Positions 1 to 33,124 of a stretch of 64,000 nt of DNA are shown in pieces (the first letter of the stretch is position 1; each line of letters starts with the position of its first letter). The translations under genes and the position numbers were made by a program. This stretch comes from Phymorhynchus buccinoides (taxonomy: Eukaryota > Mollusca > Gastropoda > Neogastropoda > Raphitomidae), in the NCBI GenBank assembly GCA_017654935.2, contig CM065687.1:26852514-26916513 (forward strand), written 5' to 3'. The notes under the pieces are model-generated. The model made no database searches and was not told the origin of the DNA. It was given only the letters and a program-made list of their open reading frames with translations.

Positions 1-802
1 CATAGTGCTTTGGCTGTTGGGATGATCCATGGAGTCTTTAAGCCAGGGAACGACAACAACAACAACAGTCTAAGCACACACGCATGCATATGCACGCACA
101 CACACACACACAGGTTTAATTATTTTTCTGAACCTTCTAGCCAAAAAAGTGCAACACAACCTCCAAACTATTAATCAAGGCAAACAGAAATTATTCAGAC
201 GCAGGGAAATCCGCTATTTTTATTTTATTTTTATTTATTTTTCCCATATAGTCCCGTCAACAGCTACGGTCATCTCAGGACTGTCACCGCGTAAAGTTCG
301 ACCGCTTAGTACAAAACACTCATCAATATATCTTACCAACGTTCAACAACCTGAAAACAACAAAACATACAGTACAATTCATAACATGACACCTCCATCA
401 TTGCACCCTATAGCACATAATTCCACACAGTGCTGGAAACGTTGAGCCACTCTACTCTATTTATCGGATCCAGGTTAAAAAAAACAGTAAAAAAGGATAA
501 CAAATACATACTAGTAAGCTAAAATACATAAAAAAGGCTATATAAGCAAATATGCACTGCAGAATGGACAACATGTGCCCACTCAAGTGCGCAAGTATCA
601 CGTATGGATGCCAGTGTACAATAAAAAACAAACTGGCATGTCATAAATTGTAAAAAGGAACAACGTGGAAGGGGTTTTATAGAAAAAATGCAGGTGAATG
701 GACCAATAAGGCAGACAAAAGTAGACGCCAGAAAGCAAAAAGAAGAGAAAAGGCAGAGTCAAAGAGAGTGATAGAGAAGCGAAGTTCACAAAATTGTTTT
801 AC
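1..802. other. Left-edge intronic sequence of NOL8, no exon seen
   Basis: This stretch lies downstream of the last visible NOL8 coding exon on the minus strand, so it should be intron. I see no further NOL8-like exon in it. Bases 12-60 repeat 50204-50255 almost exactly (core GGCTGTTGGGATGATCC, then a CAA-rich tail), which marks a dispersed retroposon 3' end. A short CA run lies at about 95-112. Bases 700-790 loosely resemble the dispersed repeat found at 19560-19870. Confidence 0.5.
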
Positions 803-23204
<22,402 letters not shown>

Positions 23205-23690
23205 CTTTGACACCTTCACTGCAGACACTTTTTTTTTATTAGGCTAACCTTGCGTTTGCTGATTGGTGTGTAAGAGGGTGGAGCTAAAGGTTTTTGTTAA
23301 TTGTGCACTTGTGGTGTCTGGCCACCTGTTGCTTGACTGTTTTAGTAGGGGTTTTGAAAGTTTAAAATAAATAGTTAAATACATAAATAAATTAAAATAA
23401 AATTATTAAAGTTATGTAGTAATAGGAGTTAGGCTTATAAATTATAACTTGGACTAAATAGTAATAAGTAATATTAATTAGTAGAAAAGCAATTTTAGTT
23501 TTTGAAGGCCATCACATGACCTTCACAGCCAATCAGGTTATGTATTTACAAAACAAGTACTCACTTTTTCAAGTTTGAGGATCTTTGAGAGGAGATCAGT
23601 CATTGACTCTGACCCAGCAGCTGAGCTTGAGGTGTGCCAGCTCCAAAGGAACCTATGCCCTGCGTGCTTGTCCTTACGTGAATAAAATTT

Positions 23691-23943
23691 CTACTTTGAG
23701 ACCGGTGTCGAACCTGATTTTGGGGTGGATGTTCCCTTTTCCCTGTCCCCTTAAAGATCCACTACACCCTCCATTACCCTACCTCACCCCCTACTATCCC
23801 CTCACCCTGTTACATGTGGCTACTTTGAGACCGGTGTGGAACCTGATTTTGGGGTGGATGTTCCCTTTTCCCTGTCCCCTTAAAGATCCACTACACCCTC
23901 CATTACCCTACCTCACCCCCTACTATCCCCTCACCCTGTTACA
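23691..23943. repeat. 129-bp tandem duplication
   Basis: Two units, 23691-23819 and 23820-23943, nearly identical (starting CTACTTTGAGACCGGTGT). They lie about 0.5 kb upstream of the NOL8 start codon. The open frame across them results from 129 being a multiple of three. Confidence 0.93.
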
Positions 23944-23999
23944 GGTCTAAACTAAGCGAAACTTAAAACCGAAAACTAATACAATATCGTGACAGGTAC

Positions 24000-24213
24000 T
24001 TTATAGTCATAGGGGCGTCTCTGTGGAATTCAGGTTGCTCCCACCTGGAGAGCGCATCACAGCCATGAGGCGTGCCACCCATTTTTTTTTTTAAATTTTG
24101 CATGCGATTTTTGTGTGACTGATGAGGAAGGAAGGAAGGGGTGTAAATTTTGACCAAATGACAACTTTTTCGTTGCCACTGGGATTAACGTGTGCTAAGT
24201 GCATGGGCACACG

Positions 24214-24244
<31 letters not shown>

Positions 24245-24320
24245 TCCACGTTCAGACCGTAAGGCATAGCGCAAAGTGAGAAAAATCCCCTGTACCCAGG
24301 TTCGAACACTAGATTATGAG
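24000..24320 (-). mobile_element. SINE family 2, truncated copy
   Basis: Shares the TCACAGAGACGCCTCTATGA-like 3' domain and AACGAAAAAGTTGTCATTTG segment. It stops within the B box region (GTTCGAAC), so the tRNA-like head is missing. Confidence 0.8.
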
Positions 24321-25427
24321 CTTCTAAGTCTAACGTAGTTATTAAGTGCAGTGGACTGTGGAGTACTCTTAACACAAACACTTAGTCTTAGATAGATATA
24401 TTTGTCAACTCTCAATGCACTCTCCCATTCCGTTGAGTAAATATCCTTTCAAGGCTCCTTCAACGTAGAAAACCAGAACCAGAGAAGAACAAAACAGGAT
24501 AACATGAAATATTGGCTAAACTTAAAGCACAAAAATCTGTTTGAACAGACGAAACCCATCTTTATTATTTCTAATGCTTAACACAAAATACTTATCAACA
24601 CACAAAATTCTTTGTCCCCTGAATTTCGTGTTAAATGTACTCCACTGAATTTGCCATACTGTATAAATGCTATTTCAAGACCAAATCATTGCTGAGAAGA
24701 CAGCAAGGTCCAGATGTACTTAAAGTCAATGTCCTGACCTGACCTGACCTAAAAAGCACTACAAGAGATTCCATGCCAAATACTAATAGCAAATGCATAA
24801 ACTGCATACACAATTTCAGTTTGAAAATCTTATAAAGAACTTAGCTAGAGGAATCAGAACGAAATCGATTATGACTCGAGAACAAACGTTACTTTTATAA
24901 TCACAGACTTAGCAAAATACTCAATCAGTGTATGTGAATATGTCACAGTGTGACCACAATCAACAGACAACACTGTTGTAATTTGTGCTCAACCACTTTA
25001 GACCAACATGAAGTGTGAGCACCTGGGCTGGGAGTCACTGGAGATCAGATGGCAAAGGACCAGCTAGGCTCTCCAGGCTGAACAAGGTCACTGATCAGCA
25101 CCAATGCTGTTCACAGTCATAACCTACTTGAGTTGACAAGCCAAGTTGGTGCAGTTTTCATCCCGGCAAAGGCGTGGACACCACCTTCAGTTCAACCATA
25201 ACAACCCACCCCCGATGATCCCACCCAACCCTGCCACACACCTTTCAGTTCTAGTGTGGCAGTTTCCCTCCTGACCCCATATTTCCACCTAAACATCTTA
25301 CCCCAACCATATCAATGCCAGTTATTTGGGCTATGATATCAACAGTTTTTCTGCCTGACTAAAGTCCCCCAGTTCTAACACAATAAAACAATCAAAATAG
25401 TGATGGCAGTTGCTTAGCAAATGAAGG
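24321..25427. other. Intergenic, nothing recognised
   Basis: Between divergent NOL8 and ZC3HC1. A CCTGACCTGACCTGACCT motif at 24732-24750 recurs at 31199-31215. No exon or paired terminal repeat was found. Confidence 0.4.
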
Positions 25428-25735
25428 AGCCGCTGTGGATCAGTTGTTAAGAGTTGCTAGTTCATAATCTGTTAAGCTTGCAAGTGCACAGGTTCGACCC
25501 CAGCTCAGGTCACAGTGATGTGTCCTTGGGAAAGGCACTTTATTCTATATTCCTCACTCCACCCAGGTGTAAATGGGTACCTGATGTCAGTTGGGGAAAA
25601 GGTCCTTGACCATCGGATGAGATTTTTCAAAAACCGAGGTCCCGTGTGCGAACGCATGCACAAGATCTTGTGCACACATTAAAGCCCATCCCACTATTCG
25701 GTACGAGTAGGCCGTGTGTGCCGGTGGGATGGATG
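25428..25735 (+). mobile_element. tRNA-derived SINE, third type
   Basis: Head GCCGCTGTGGATCAGTTGTT with B box GGTTCGACCCC, then GTCCTTGGGAAAGGCACTTT and a CACCCAGGTGTAAATGGGTA block. The central block resembles conserved SINE core domains that I recall from aquatic animals. It runs directly into a LINE fragment. Confidence 0.7.
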
Positions 25736-25737
25736 AC

Positions 25738-26150
25738 ACGAATTCACATAGCACAGAAGAGAAAGATTTGGGTGTTACCTTTGATAACAAATTATCATTG
25801 GTCCTCATATACAGAGAGTGGTGGGCAAGGCAAACCAGATGTTAGGAATTATTAAAAGAAGTTTCACTTATCTTGATAAAGACACTTTTCTAAAAGTAAA
25901 ACTATATAAATCTTTTGTAAGGCCACATCTGGAATATGCTAATGCTATATCCAAAGGGCACCATAGGCTCCAGATCAGAGGCAACTTCTTCTCTCTTACT
26001 CTTAGTCTTAGAAGTTAGAGTTATCAACCTTTGGAATAGCCTGCCAGACTCTGTGGTAACAGCACCCTCTGTCAACGCCTTCAAGTCACGCTTAGACGCC
26101 TTCTGGTTGAAGCACCCGACGGTCTACGATCCAGAATGCTATCATTGACT
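25738..26150 (+). pseudogene. LINE reverse-transcriptase C-terminal relic
   Basis: Frames read STEEKDLGVTFDNKLS, VGKANQMLGIIKRSF, SFVRPHLEYA and later FKSRLDAFWLK, the end of a non-LTR retrotransposon ORF2. Frameshifts break it between 25800 and 26010. It is not functional. Confidence 0.88.
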
Positions 26151-26261
26151 TAGTCGTTCGCACCACCACGCGCGCATAACGTCTAAGTCTACCACCTTGA
26201 ATGGTAAACAGGCATCAATCGATGCCTCAATCACGTCTCAAGTTCAAGTTCTTCTCTTTGG

Positions 26262-26552
26262 CCGTGCCGGGTTAAAATTCCTAGCTCGTTAAAATTCCTA
26301 GCTCGTTAAAATTCCTAGCTCGTTAAAATTCCTAGCTCGCTATACTATAAGACTGACTATTTGCGGCATTTTAGACTCAATGTCGCAAAATGATTGAGCA
26401 TGAACGACAAATTTCACTTTTTTCTAGGGTTAGGGTTAGGGTTAGGTAAATGGTTCAAGTAACGAAAAACTGAAATTTGTGGTTGTCGCAAATAGTCACT
26501 CTCATAGTAGCGAGCTAGGAATTTTAACGAGCTAGGAATGTTAACCCTACAG
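26262..26552. repeat. Inverted-repeat element with TTAGGG motif in its loop
   Basis: GTTAAAATTCCTAGCTC occurs four times in tandem at 26272-26337 and inverted at 26512-26537. Further paired arms are TGACTATTTGCG and ACAAATTTCA. The loop has TAGGGTTAGGGTTAGGGTTA at about 26428-26447, three to four TTAGGG units. Confidence 0.8.
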
Positions 26553-27329
26553 GCCGGGCCCACGATCATTAAATTGATCATGATTCTGGCACCCTCAGGG
26601 GAAAAAAATGGGGGGAAAAGAATGTGAAATGCATCCTATATAGAGGTTTTCAAAAACAAAACAAAACGAAGTACCATCAACTTACAAACAAGAATAATTT
26701 AATCTGTCAATGGTTACCCACGTGTTCAATCAGTGGATATTGCACTGCCTGTCACAGTAGATCCACAATATACTTTGAGACTAACGTCCCCTTTATAGAC
26801 TTTTTACGGGAACATTTAGTAAATACCTGAAGATGTTACAAAATGTACTGTTTGTGTGAAATGAAAATAGACAATCCGAATACATTTCTTTTATTTTACA
26901 ATACAAAGCATTAATATGACTTCTTTGGGCATGACTGTTGAATTTATTAAGAGCATGCAAGGGGTTTTTTAACTGCAAGAAAATCGAAATTCGTCACAAC
27001 ATTAGTATAGCCTACCGCTTATTACAACTAACTCAGTGTAAAAAAAACCCACACAGACAGACACACAGACACAGACAGACATACACACGCGCGCGCGCGC
27101 GCGCAGTGGCGTAGGGGAAGGTGGGGGCAGGGGGCAGCTGCCACCCTCCCCCTTACTGGCTCAGAGGAGGCGGAGGGGAGGGGGGCAGATATTGTCTTCC
27201 TGCTCCCAAAAAATTCGAGCAAGCCATCAAGCGAAAAGGGGAGAGAGAGAGGAAGAGATTGATTGATTGATTGATTGAATTTTATTTATAGAGGGTAATA
27301 GAGTAAACAATAATATGCTTTTTTACATC

Positions 27330-28110
27330 CAGCCCTCTGGACAGAATACATATATAAAAGTAGAAAATGGAAAACGAACATAAACACACACAAAGTAATA
27401 TAAAGCATGCAAAAAACATCCCTATATTGTAACACATCAATAACAAAATCAAGCCTATCATTATTAACTATAACATTCAAAATGTGTAAAGTAAGCGCAT
27501 ACACACGGGAAAATAAAACCCAATCCGACTTTTCACAATCATCTTTAAACATTCAAAAATCAGTAGAGAAGTGCACAAGCATAAAAAAATACCTCAATCA
27601 TACTTTATATATTCATCATTAAAATGTACTTATTTGAAAAGAAACCCATGCATATAATTAGTCAAACATAGTATTACTTTACCTACTCATCTTAGCATGC
27701 ACAATTTAAAATATAAATACATGTACCCATGGCAACATGAAACCTATTCCTACATTACATTATTCATTTTTAGCATGAACAAATTAAAAAGTAAACACAC
27801 ACTCGTAACAAAAGCAGACCTAGTCATAGTGTTTGCAAGCGAATACACATATTAAAAGTAAATACTGCTCATAACGAAATCAAGCCTAAACCTACTTTCG
27901 TGTCCTCATCTTTAACATGCACATAAGTAAAACTTAACTCATCACAAAATTAAGACTAATCCTTATTTTACATACTCGTAACATGTACACATTTTAAGTT
28001 TAAAGCCGATACACATGACAAAATAAAACCAAATCCTATTCTACATACTCATCATTAACATGCACGCATTTTGCAGTAAACACTTATACATAACAAGATG
28101 AAACCCAATC
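27330..28110. repeat. Old degenerate tandem repeat, about 75-bp period
   Basis: A motif like CATACTCATCATTAACATGC, then GTAAACACATATACATAACA and AAATGAAACCCAATCC, recurs at about 27604, 27682, 27758, 27903, 27974 and 28044, with earlier weaker units. I estimate nine or ten units, heavily diverged. Confidence 0.75.
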
Positions 28111-28111
28111 C

Positions 28112-28178
28112 TATAATAATAATAATAATAGTAGCAATAATAATAATAATAATAACAATAATAATAATAATAATAATA

Positions 28179-28233
<55 letters not shown>
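28112..28233. repeat. (AAT)n then (GA)n microsatellites
   Basis: AAT-type repeats at 28112-28180 with a few AGC/AAC interruptions, then about 25 GA units. Confidence 0.92.
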
Positions 28234-28238
<5 letters not shown>

Positions 28239-28497
28239 ACATAGCTTGTACAATAAGGACATATATATAGTTACAATTTATTAGCCGTCTACTTCATTCG
28301 AGAATGGTGAGGTATTGCTATTTTTATAGTGTCTTTGCTGTTGCATTTCTGTCCTCACGTACAATATCATGACAACGGTGCTGCAGAAAATCTCATCAAA
28401 AGTTGTAGGCCGCTGCAGTCTATCAGTGACATAGAAACGGAGGGGGGCGGCTGCCCCCTTGTAATGTCCACCTGCCGTAACCGGCAATTGAATCCTG

Positions 28498-28524
28498 ATC
28501 GCTTCTTGGTCTTTTGGCTAAGAC
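28498..28524 (+). ncRNA. U2 snRNA 5'-end-like fragment (pseudogene)
   Basis: The sequence ATCGCTTCTTGGTCTTTTGG then CTAAGA matches the first 26 or so nucleotides of U2 snRNA, as I recall it, with two C-to-T changes. Similarity stops there: no branch-point recognition or Sm site follows. A truncated copy, not a working U2 gene. Confidence 0.6.
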
Positions 28525-28779
28525 AGTGATTCAGGAACATGAATTTTTGTTTACTACCATGGTTGGTTTGTTCAGCCCGTCGTACATGGCGAAAGCCGCG
28601 TACGCGACGTTAAACTGAACTTCCATCCACCGGCAATTATTGACATGTACTGGGGTTCAAAGAATATGCTGCGCGGAAAAACAAAGGCTAAATAAATAAG
28701 AGGGCATGCGAGACTGGGCACCCCTGGCTAGTCCGAGAATACCACACGAAAAGAAAAAGACAAAAGTAGGCTATGTGGT

Positions 28780-29055
28780 CTTTATGCAGGGAGCTTCAGC
28801 ACCTTCGAGGTGAAGGAGCTCAGGAGTAGGGACTGGACAGTTTCTGGTGGCAAGGACCGGTTCCAGTCGCAGATGGTTTGGGGGAAGAAAATGTTGTTGC
28901 GGTAGTCGGTTCTTGCAGATATACGTTGAAATTGCATGTTGTGGTTCTGTCTTCTACTGCTGGGAGGTAGGGGTTTGAGGGCGTTGCACCTTACACAGGC
29001 CAGTCCATTTACAATTTTATAGAACATGATGGTGAGCCTGGATGCTCTATGGCGC
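28780..29055 (-). pseudogene. LINE reverse-transcriptase C-terminal relic
   Basis: Minus-strand frame with ERHRASRLTIMFYKIVNGLA, then TDYRNNIFFPQTICDWNRSL and SSFTSKV, the typical end of a LINE ORF2. It is bounded by a GA array on the 5' side and is 5'-truncated. Confidence 0.88.
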
Positions 29056-29075
29056 TCAGCCAGTCAGGACCAGCT

Positions 29076-29217
<142 letters not shown>

Positions 29218-29659
29218 CTCCATTTTTTCATTCAATAATTTACATCGATTTCTTTAAAAATTCTAATATTGAAATAATGGCCGTTCTTAAATGTACAAGT
29301 GCCTATCAAATACTGTCCCCTTATCCCTATCTTCGGTTTCACTGGTTTATTCGTTGTTCTCAAAGGTGTAGGTGTACCTTTGATCCACTGATGTTCTATG
29401 TCACGTTTTGAATCTTGAGATGGCAAATCATGGTAAATGTCAAACTTTTGAATCTTGAGATGGCAAATCATGGTAAATGGTAATCTTCTGTGAATTATAT
29501 TGAATCCCAAACTCTGACGGAGGCATTTGCACTTGCTGTTACCTAGTACTGCAGCAAAAATGATTATTTGGCATTTGGGGACTTTCCGCCTCAGCACCAG
29601 GTCATCTAAAATCTCTATGTCCAGGAGAGTGAGGATATTTTGGGTAAGACTTCTTGACA

Positions 29660-29785
29660 TTAAACACTATAACCTATTATATCCCAAACCCTATTCCTAA
29701 CCCTACCCCCATGCCGCCTGAAACCGTCTGAAATTAATGGAAGGGGCAGAAGAGGGAGCTTTTCTTCAAACATTTGCCGTCAACA
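29660..29785. mobile_element. Half of the telomere-like-loop MITE (see 51072)
   Basis: AACCCTATTCCTAACCCTAC then GGAAGGGGCAGAAGAGGGAG and ACATTTGCC match the complement of the loop and the right end of 51072-51249. The left arm is missing or diverged. Confidence 0.65.
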
Positions 29786-29976
29786 AATATAAAATAGCAA
29801 AGGACAGTTATGTCCTGCGTACGTTTTAATAGCGCATACAATTATGGTTCATATTGTAATTAGTTGAATGGAGTTAGCAGCATTGGAATTAGTCTGACAC
29901 AATTTGCTTTAGTGGTGATTAAATAAATAAAAGTAGACTGAAAGTTCAAAAATTGTGAACGTCATGTACAAACACA

Positions 29977-30009
<33 letters not shown>
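29977..30009. repeat. Poly-G run, 33 G
   Basis: The longest homopolymer in the window. It directly abuts the first copy of the duplicated segment at 30010. True length should be treated as unknown. Confidence 0.75.
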
Positions 30010-30011
<2 letters not shown>

Positions 30012-30245
30012 ATGGATCTGTTCATGACTGTTTAGATGATAGTCTGAAATTACAATACGAGCATGACTAAAAGGCAGATTTGCCGAGAAAGAGAGAGAGA
30101 GATCGAGAGATCACTGACTCTACATTTCGAAAATTTAAATTGAAAGTGACATTAAATTTTTATTAAAATTTAAACACTGGAATTTAGAATTGCTTCTCTC
30201 AAAGTCTGAAAGTCCCTGTTATTCGAAAGAAAAAGCCCAGGCCCT
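30010..30245 (+). repeat. Segment duplicated at 31027-31360, copy 1
   Basis: GGATCTGTTCATGACTGTTT and, further on, TTTCGAAAATTTAAATTGAA recur in the same order and orientation at 31027-31360. Both copies end with AAAGCCCAGGCCCT. In copy 2 this runs into the LINE frame, so the segment is probably 5' LINE sequence. Confidence 0.8.
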
Positions 30246-31026
30246 TTTTTGTTTCAGTGAAAGTTGATGGTCTTTTGACTGTCTTGGCAGGTTACTATTC
30301 CAGTAAGTATAATTAAATAGTCTAGGTCTAGTCGTGGAGTTGGGATTCTTGGTTTGTGTAAAATGCCTGATTTGAGGAGTACCAATTTAACACACAGAGA
30401 GAGGGGGGGGGGGGGGGGGGGGGTGTTACTAAGCCGGCCACGCAGCGGACATACACAAAGCCATGAACACTAACTCTGGCCTGATGGTATAATAAAAAAA
30501 TCGGGACTTTACTGGTTTCGTACTGCCTCCGGGCATTGCCTCCAGTATACTTCCCACCATCTTTGTATTTACAAATGTCCCATATGTGTCTGATTCAGAC
30601 CAAGAGGACGTAAAACACCATTTTCGCCACATACACAAGGCGCCTGACCCTGACCTTTGTTTTAACTTGTGAGTTGTTGTCAGACAATAAAAAGGGTATT
30701 AAACACGAGATGCTTATCTCTGAGTGTGAGCTTTACAACCATTGGTTGCTTTAGTATCAACATAATCTTATCTGATTTTATTTTTCTGAAACAAAAAATG
30801 CCCGCTTTCAACCCCTTTAGTCAGGAGTAGTCGGGAGAATATGAAGGCACCATTATGGGGGGAAATTGTATATTAAGTCTGGATCTGGATCTGGATTTTT
30901 CATCTTGGGTTCCAAAGATGGCTGCTCCTCCAGTCACTCCACAACGTGTGAGAGATATTTTGTCTTCTTTTCTCGAAACCGAGAAACGAAGCCCTCCAAC
31001 ATCGTAAGTAGACATTCGCAGTAACA
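30246..31026. other. Intergenic, between duplicated segments
   Basis: Contains an 18-G run at 30406-30423 and otherwise mixed sequence. No frame with family resemblance was seen. Confidence 0.4.
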
Positions 31027-31318
31027 CAATGGATCTGTTCATGACTGTTTAGATGATAGTCTGAAACTACAATACGAGCATGACTAAAAGGCAGATTTGC
31101 CGAAAACAAAAATCAAAATACAAAAACCTCAGCTGTGCAAAAGTTCAAACAAAAATGACAGGACAATGAAGAGGCCGCGAGGCCTAATGTCCTAACTACC
31201 TGACCTGACCTGACCTGAATCTCTACATTTCGAAAATTTAAATTGAAAGTGACATTAAATTTTTATTAAAATTTAAACACTGGAATTTAGAATTGCTTCT
31301 CTCAAAGTGAATAACTGA
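31027..31318 (+). repeat. Segment duplicated at 30010-30245, copy 2
   Basis: Same order of blocks as copy 1, with an extra 60-bp piece containing CCTGACCTGACCTGACC. It leads straight into the reverse-transcriptase relic. Confidence 0.8.
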
Positions 31319-32480
31319 ATGGGACCCAGTTATCAGAATCGAAAGAAAAAGCCCAGGCCCTCAACCAGCAGTTTCAATCTGTATTCAGTGAAGGCAGAGT
31401 ACACGCACAGTGAGTTCCAGGCAAAATGCAAAATGAAGGATGAACAATATCCACAACTGAATATCATCACCATCACTGAGGAAGGTGTCACTGTCAGATG
31501 CCTGCTGATGAACCTGGACCCTTACAAAGCCAGTGGGCCTGATGGTATAAGCGCCAGAGTGCTGAAGGAACTCGCTGATGAAGTGGCTCCCATACTTACC
31601 ACCATCTTTCAGTCGTCTCTCACCACTGGTCAAGTCCCAGCAGACTGGAGATGTGCTCACATCACACCAGTGTTCAAGAAAGGTGAACACTATGATCCAG
31701 CTAACTACAGGCCTGTTTCCCTGACCTGCATCTCGTGCAAACTGCTAGAGCACATCATTGTTAGCTCTGTGATTGATCACTTTGACATCCTCTGTGACCA
31801 GCAGCACAGATTCAGGAAGAACCGGTCCTGTGAAACTCTGCTCCTAGAACTTGTCAGCGAACTGGTGGACAGCATGGAAGAGGGTAAACAAACAGACATC
31901 CTAAAAATCCTTGTCATGGATTTTGACAAGGAGTTTGACAATGTGGATCACAGCCTTCTCCTGCACAAACTCCACCACTACCAGTCAACGGCTGGATCAA
32001 AAACTTTCTGACATATATATAATATAGACTCCAGGCAGTTGTAATCGAGGGACCCCGATCGGAATACGCTTGCGTAAAATCCGGTGTCCCCCAAGGATCG
32101 GTGCTTGGACCCTGTCTCTTTCTCGCTTACATAAATGACCTGCCAAAGCAAATGACATCACCAACACGACTGTTTGCGGACGACACAGCACTCTTACAAA
32201 ACTATCACTTCTGAACAGGACCAAGGACAGCTGCAACAGGATCTCCAACACCTGGCAGACTGGGAAGGAAATTGGGATATGGAATTCCATCCCAAAATTT
32301 AAAAAGTGTATTGTCCTACCTGTGTCAAGGAGTAGAACACCACTCCACCATAGCTATGACCTGCATGGACACACCCTGGACACAGTGACTTCAGATTTCG
32401 CCCCATTTTCTCATTCACTCAGTGCTGATGTAGGCTACTCTTCTAGTTCTATCTCACTCAGTCACTGCAAGCGGTTTAAT
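31319..32480 (+). pseudogene. Non-LTR retrotransposon reverse transcriptase, broken
   Basis: Reverse-transcriptase blocks occur in order: KASGPDGISARVLKELAD, HITPVFKKGEHYDPANYRPV, MDFDKEFDNVDHSLLLHKL, then in another frame GVPQGSVLGPCLF, YINDLPKQ and FADDTALL at 32163-32190. FADD is the catalytic box. Stops and frameshifts at about 32010, 32210 and 32290 break the ORF, and the endonuclease half is absent. LINE class is certain; the clade (CR1- or jockey-like) is not. It lies on the same strand as ZC3HC1, just upstream of it. Confidence 0.92.
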
Positions 32481-32935
32481 ATGCATTGTCGTCACTATAA
32501 ACCAATGCTATCGTTTATTTTTTTCATGTTTTGCTTTCTTTGTCAAGTCTTCACCAACGTGTCTATTAAATCATAAATGATGCATGCATCTCATTATAAT
32601 TATATTAATTTGATTAAGAAGCAAAACCTTGTTTGCAGAACTACGCAAACCGCTCAACTTGTTGACTGGTTTTCAACTTTCCTAGTGCGATCACTGCATG
32701 ACGCACTGCGCTCATAATTGACAGGAAACTGAGCGATCGAAGAAAAAGAAGAAGATATTTCTGACCGTGAGGGGAGATAATCTGTTGACTGAAAAAGCAA
32801 TCGGTTGCATTCTAATTACAAATTATCGTTCTTCACTGGCATAAATCTAAATGTGAATATTGCCAACCATTCTTTTCTTTTTTTAAAATCCATTCCCCCC
32901 ACATACAGCTCTCGTCAGGGGGTATTTTGCAGAAA
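32481..32935. other. Sequence upstream of ZC3HC1
   Basis: AT-rich with a CATGACGCACTGCGCTCATA segment shared with 19377 and a GAA-rich tail at 32740, so a retroposon piece is present. No promoter motif is clear. Confidence 0.4.
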
Positions 32936-33124
32936 ATGAACCGTTGTTTCATTGGCAGAGTGTATTTCAGACCTGAGAAGTCGCCAACTTCGCCAGAATC
33001 TGGAAAGACCCCAAATCGGCGCAAAGCACAGAGCAGAAGCCCAGGCTCTGGTGCAACTTCTCCTGAAACACCGTCCAACAGGAGGACCTTCCCGAGCTTC
33101 CTCAAGCGTGTGGAGACCTTCTCT
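32936..33124 (+). CDS. ZC3HC1: ZC3HC1 coding exon 1 (start uncertain)
   Basis: 63 codons from ATG to donor TCT/GTATCC. It is Ser/Pro/Arg-rich (SPTSPESGKTPNRRK) and ends FLKRVETFS, the conserved lead into the BIR-like zinc-finger domain. Its first 12 residues resemble nothing known to me. Confidence 0.78.

Noticed and set aside
23585..23950. A 121-codon plus-strand frame upstream of NOL8
   Set aside because: It is produced by the 129-bp duplication staying in phase; no family resemblance.
26425..26450. A telomere or chromosome end
   Set aside because: Only three to four TTAGGG units lie in the loop of an inverted repeat, with ordinary sequence on both sides.
28498..28524. A working U2 snRNA gene
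   Set aside because: Only the first 26 or so bases match; the Sm site and branch-point recognition sequence are absent.
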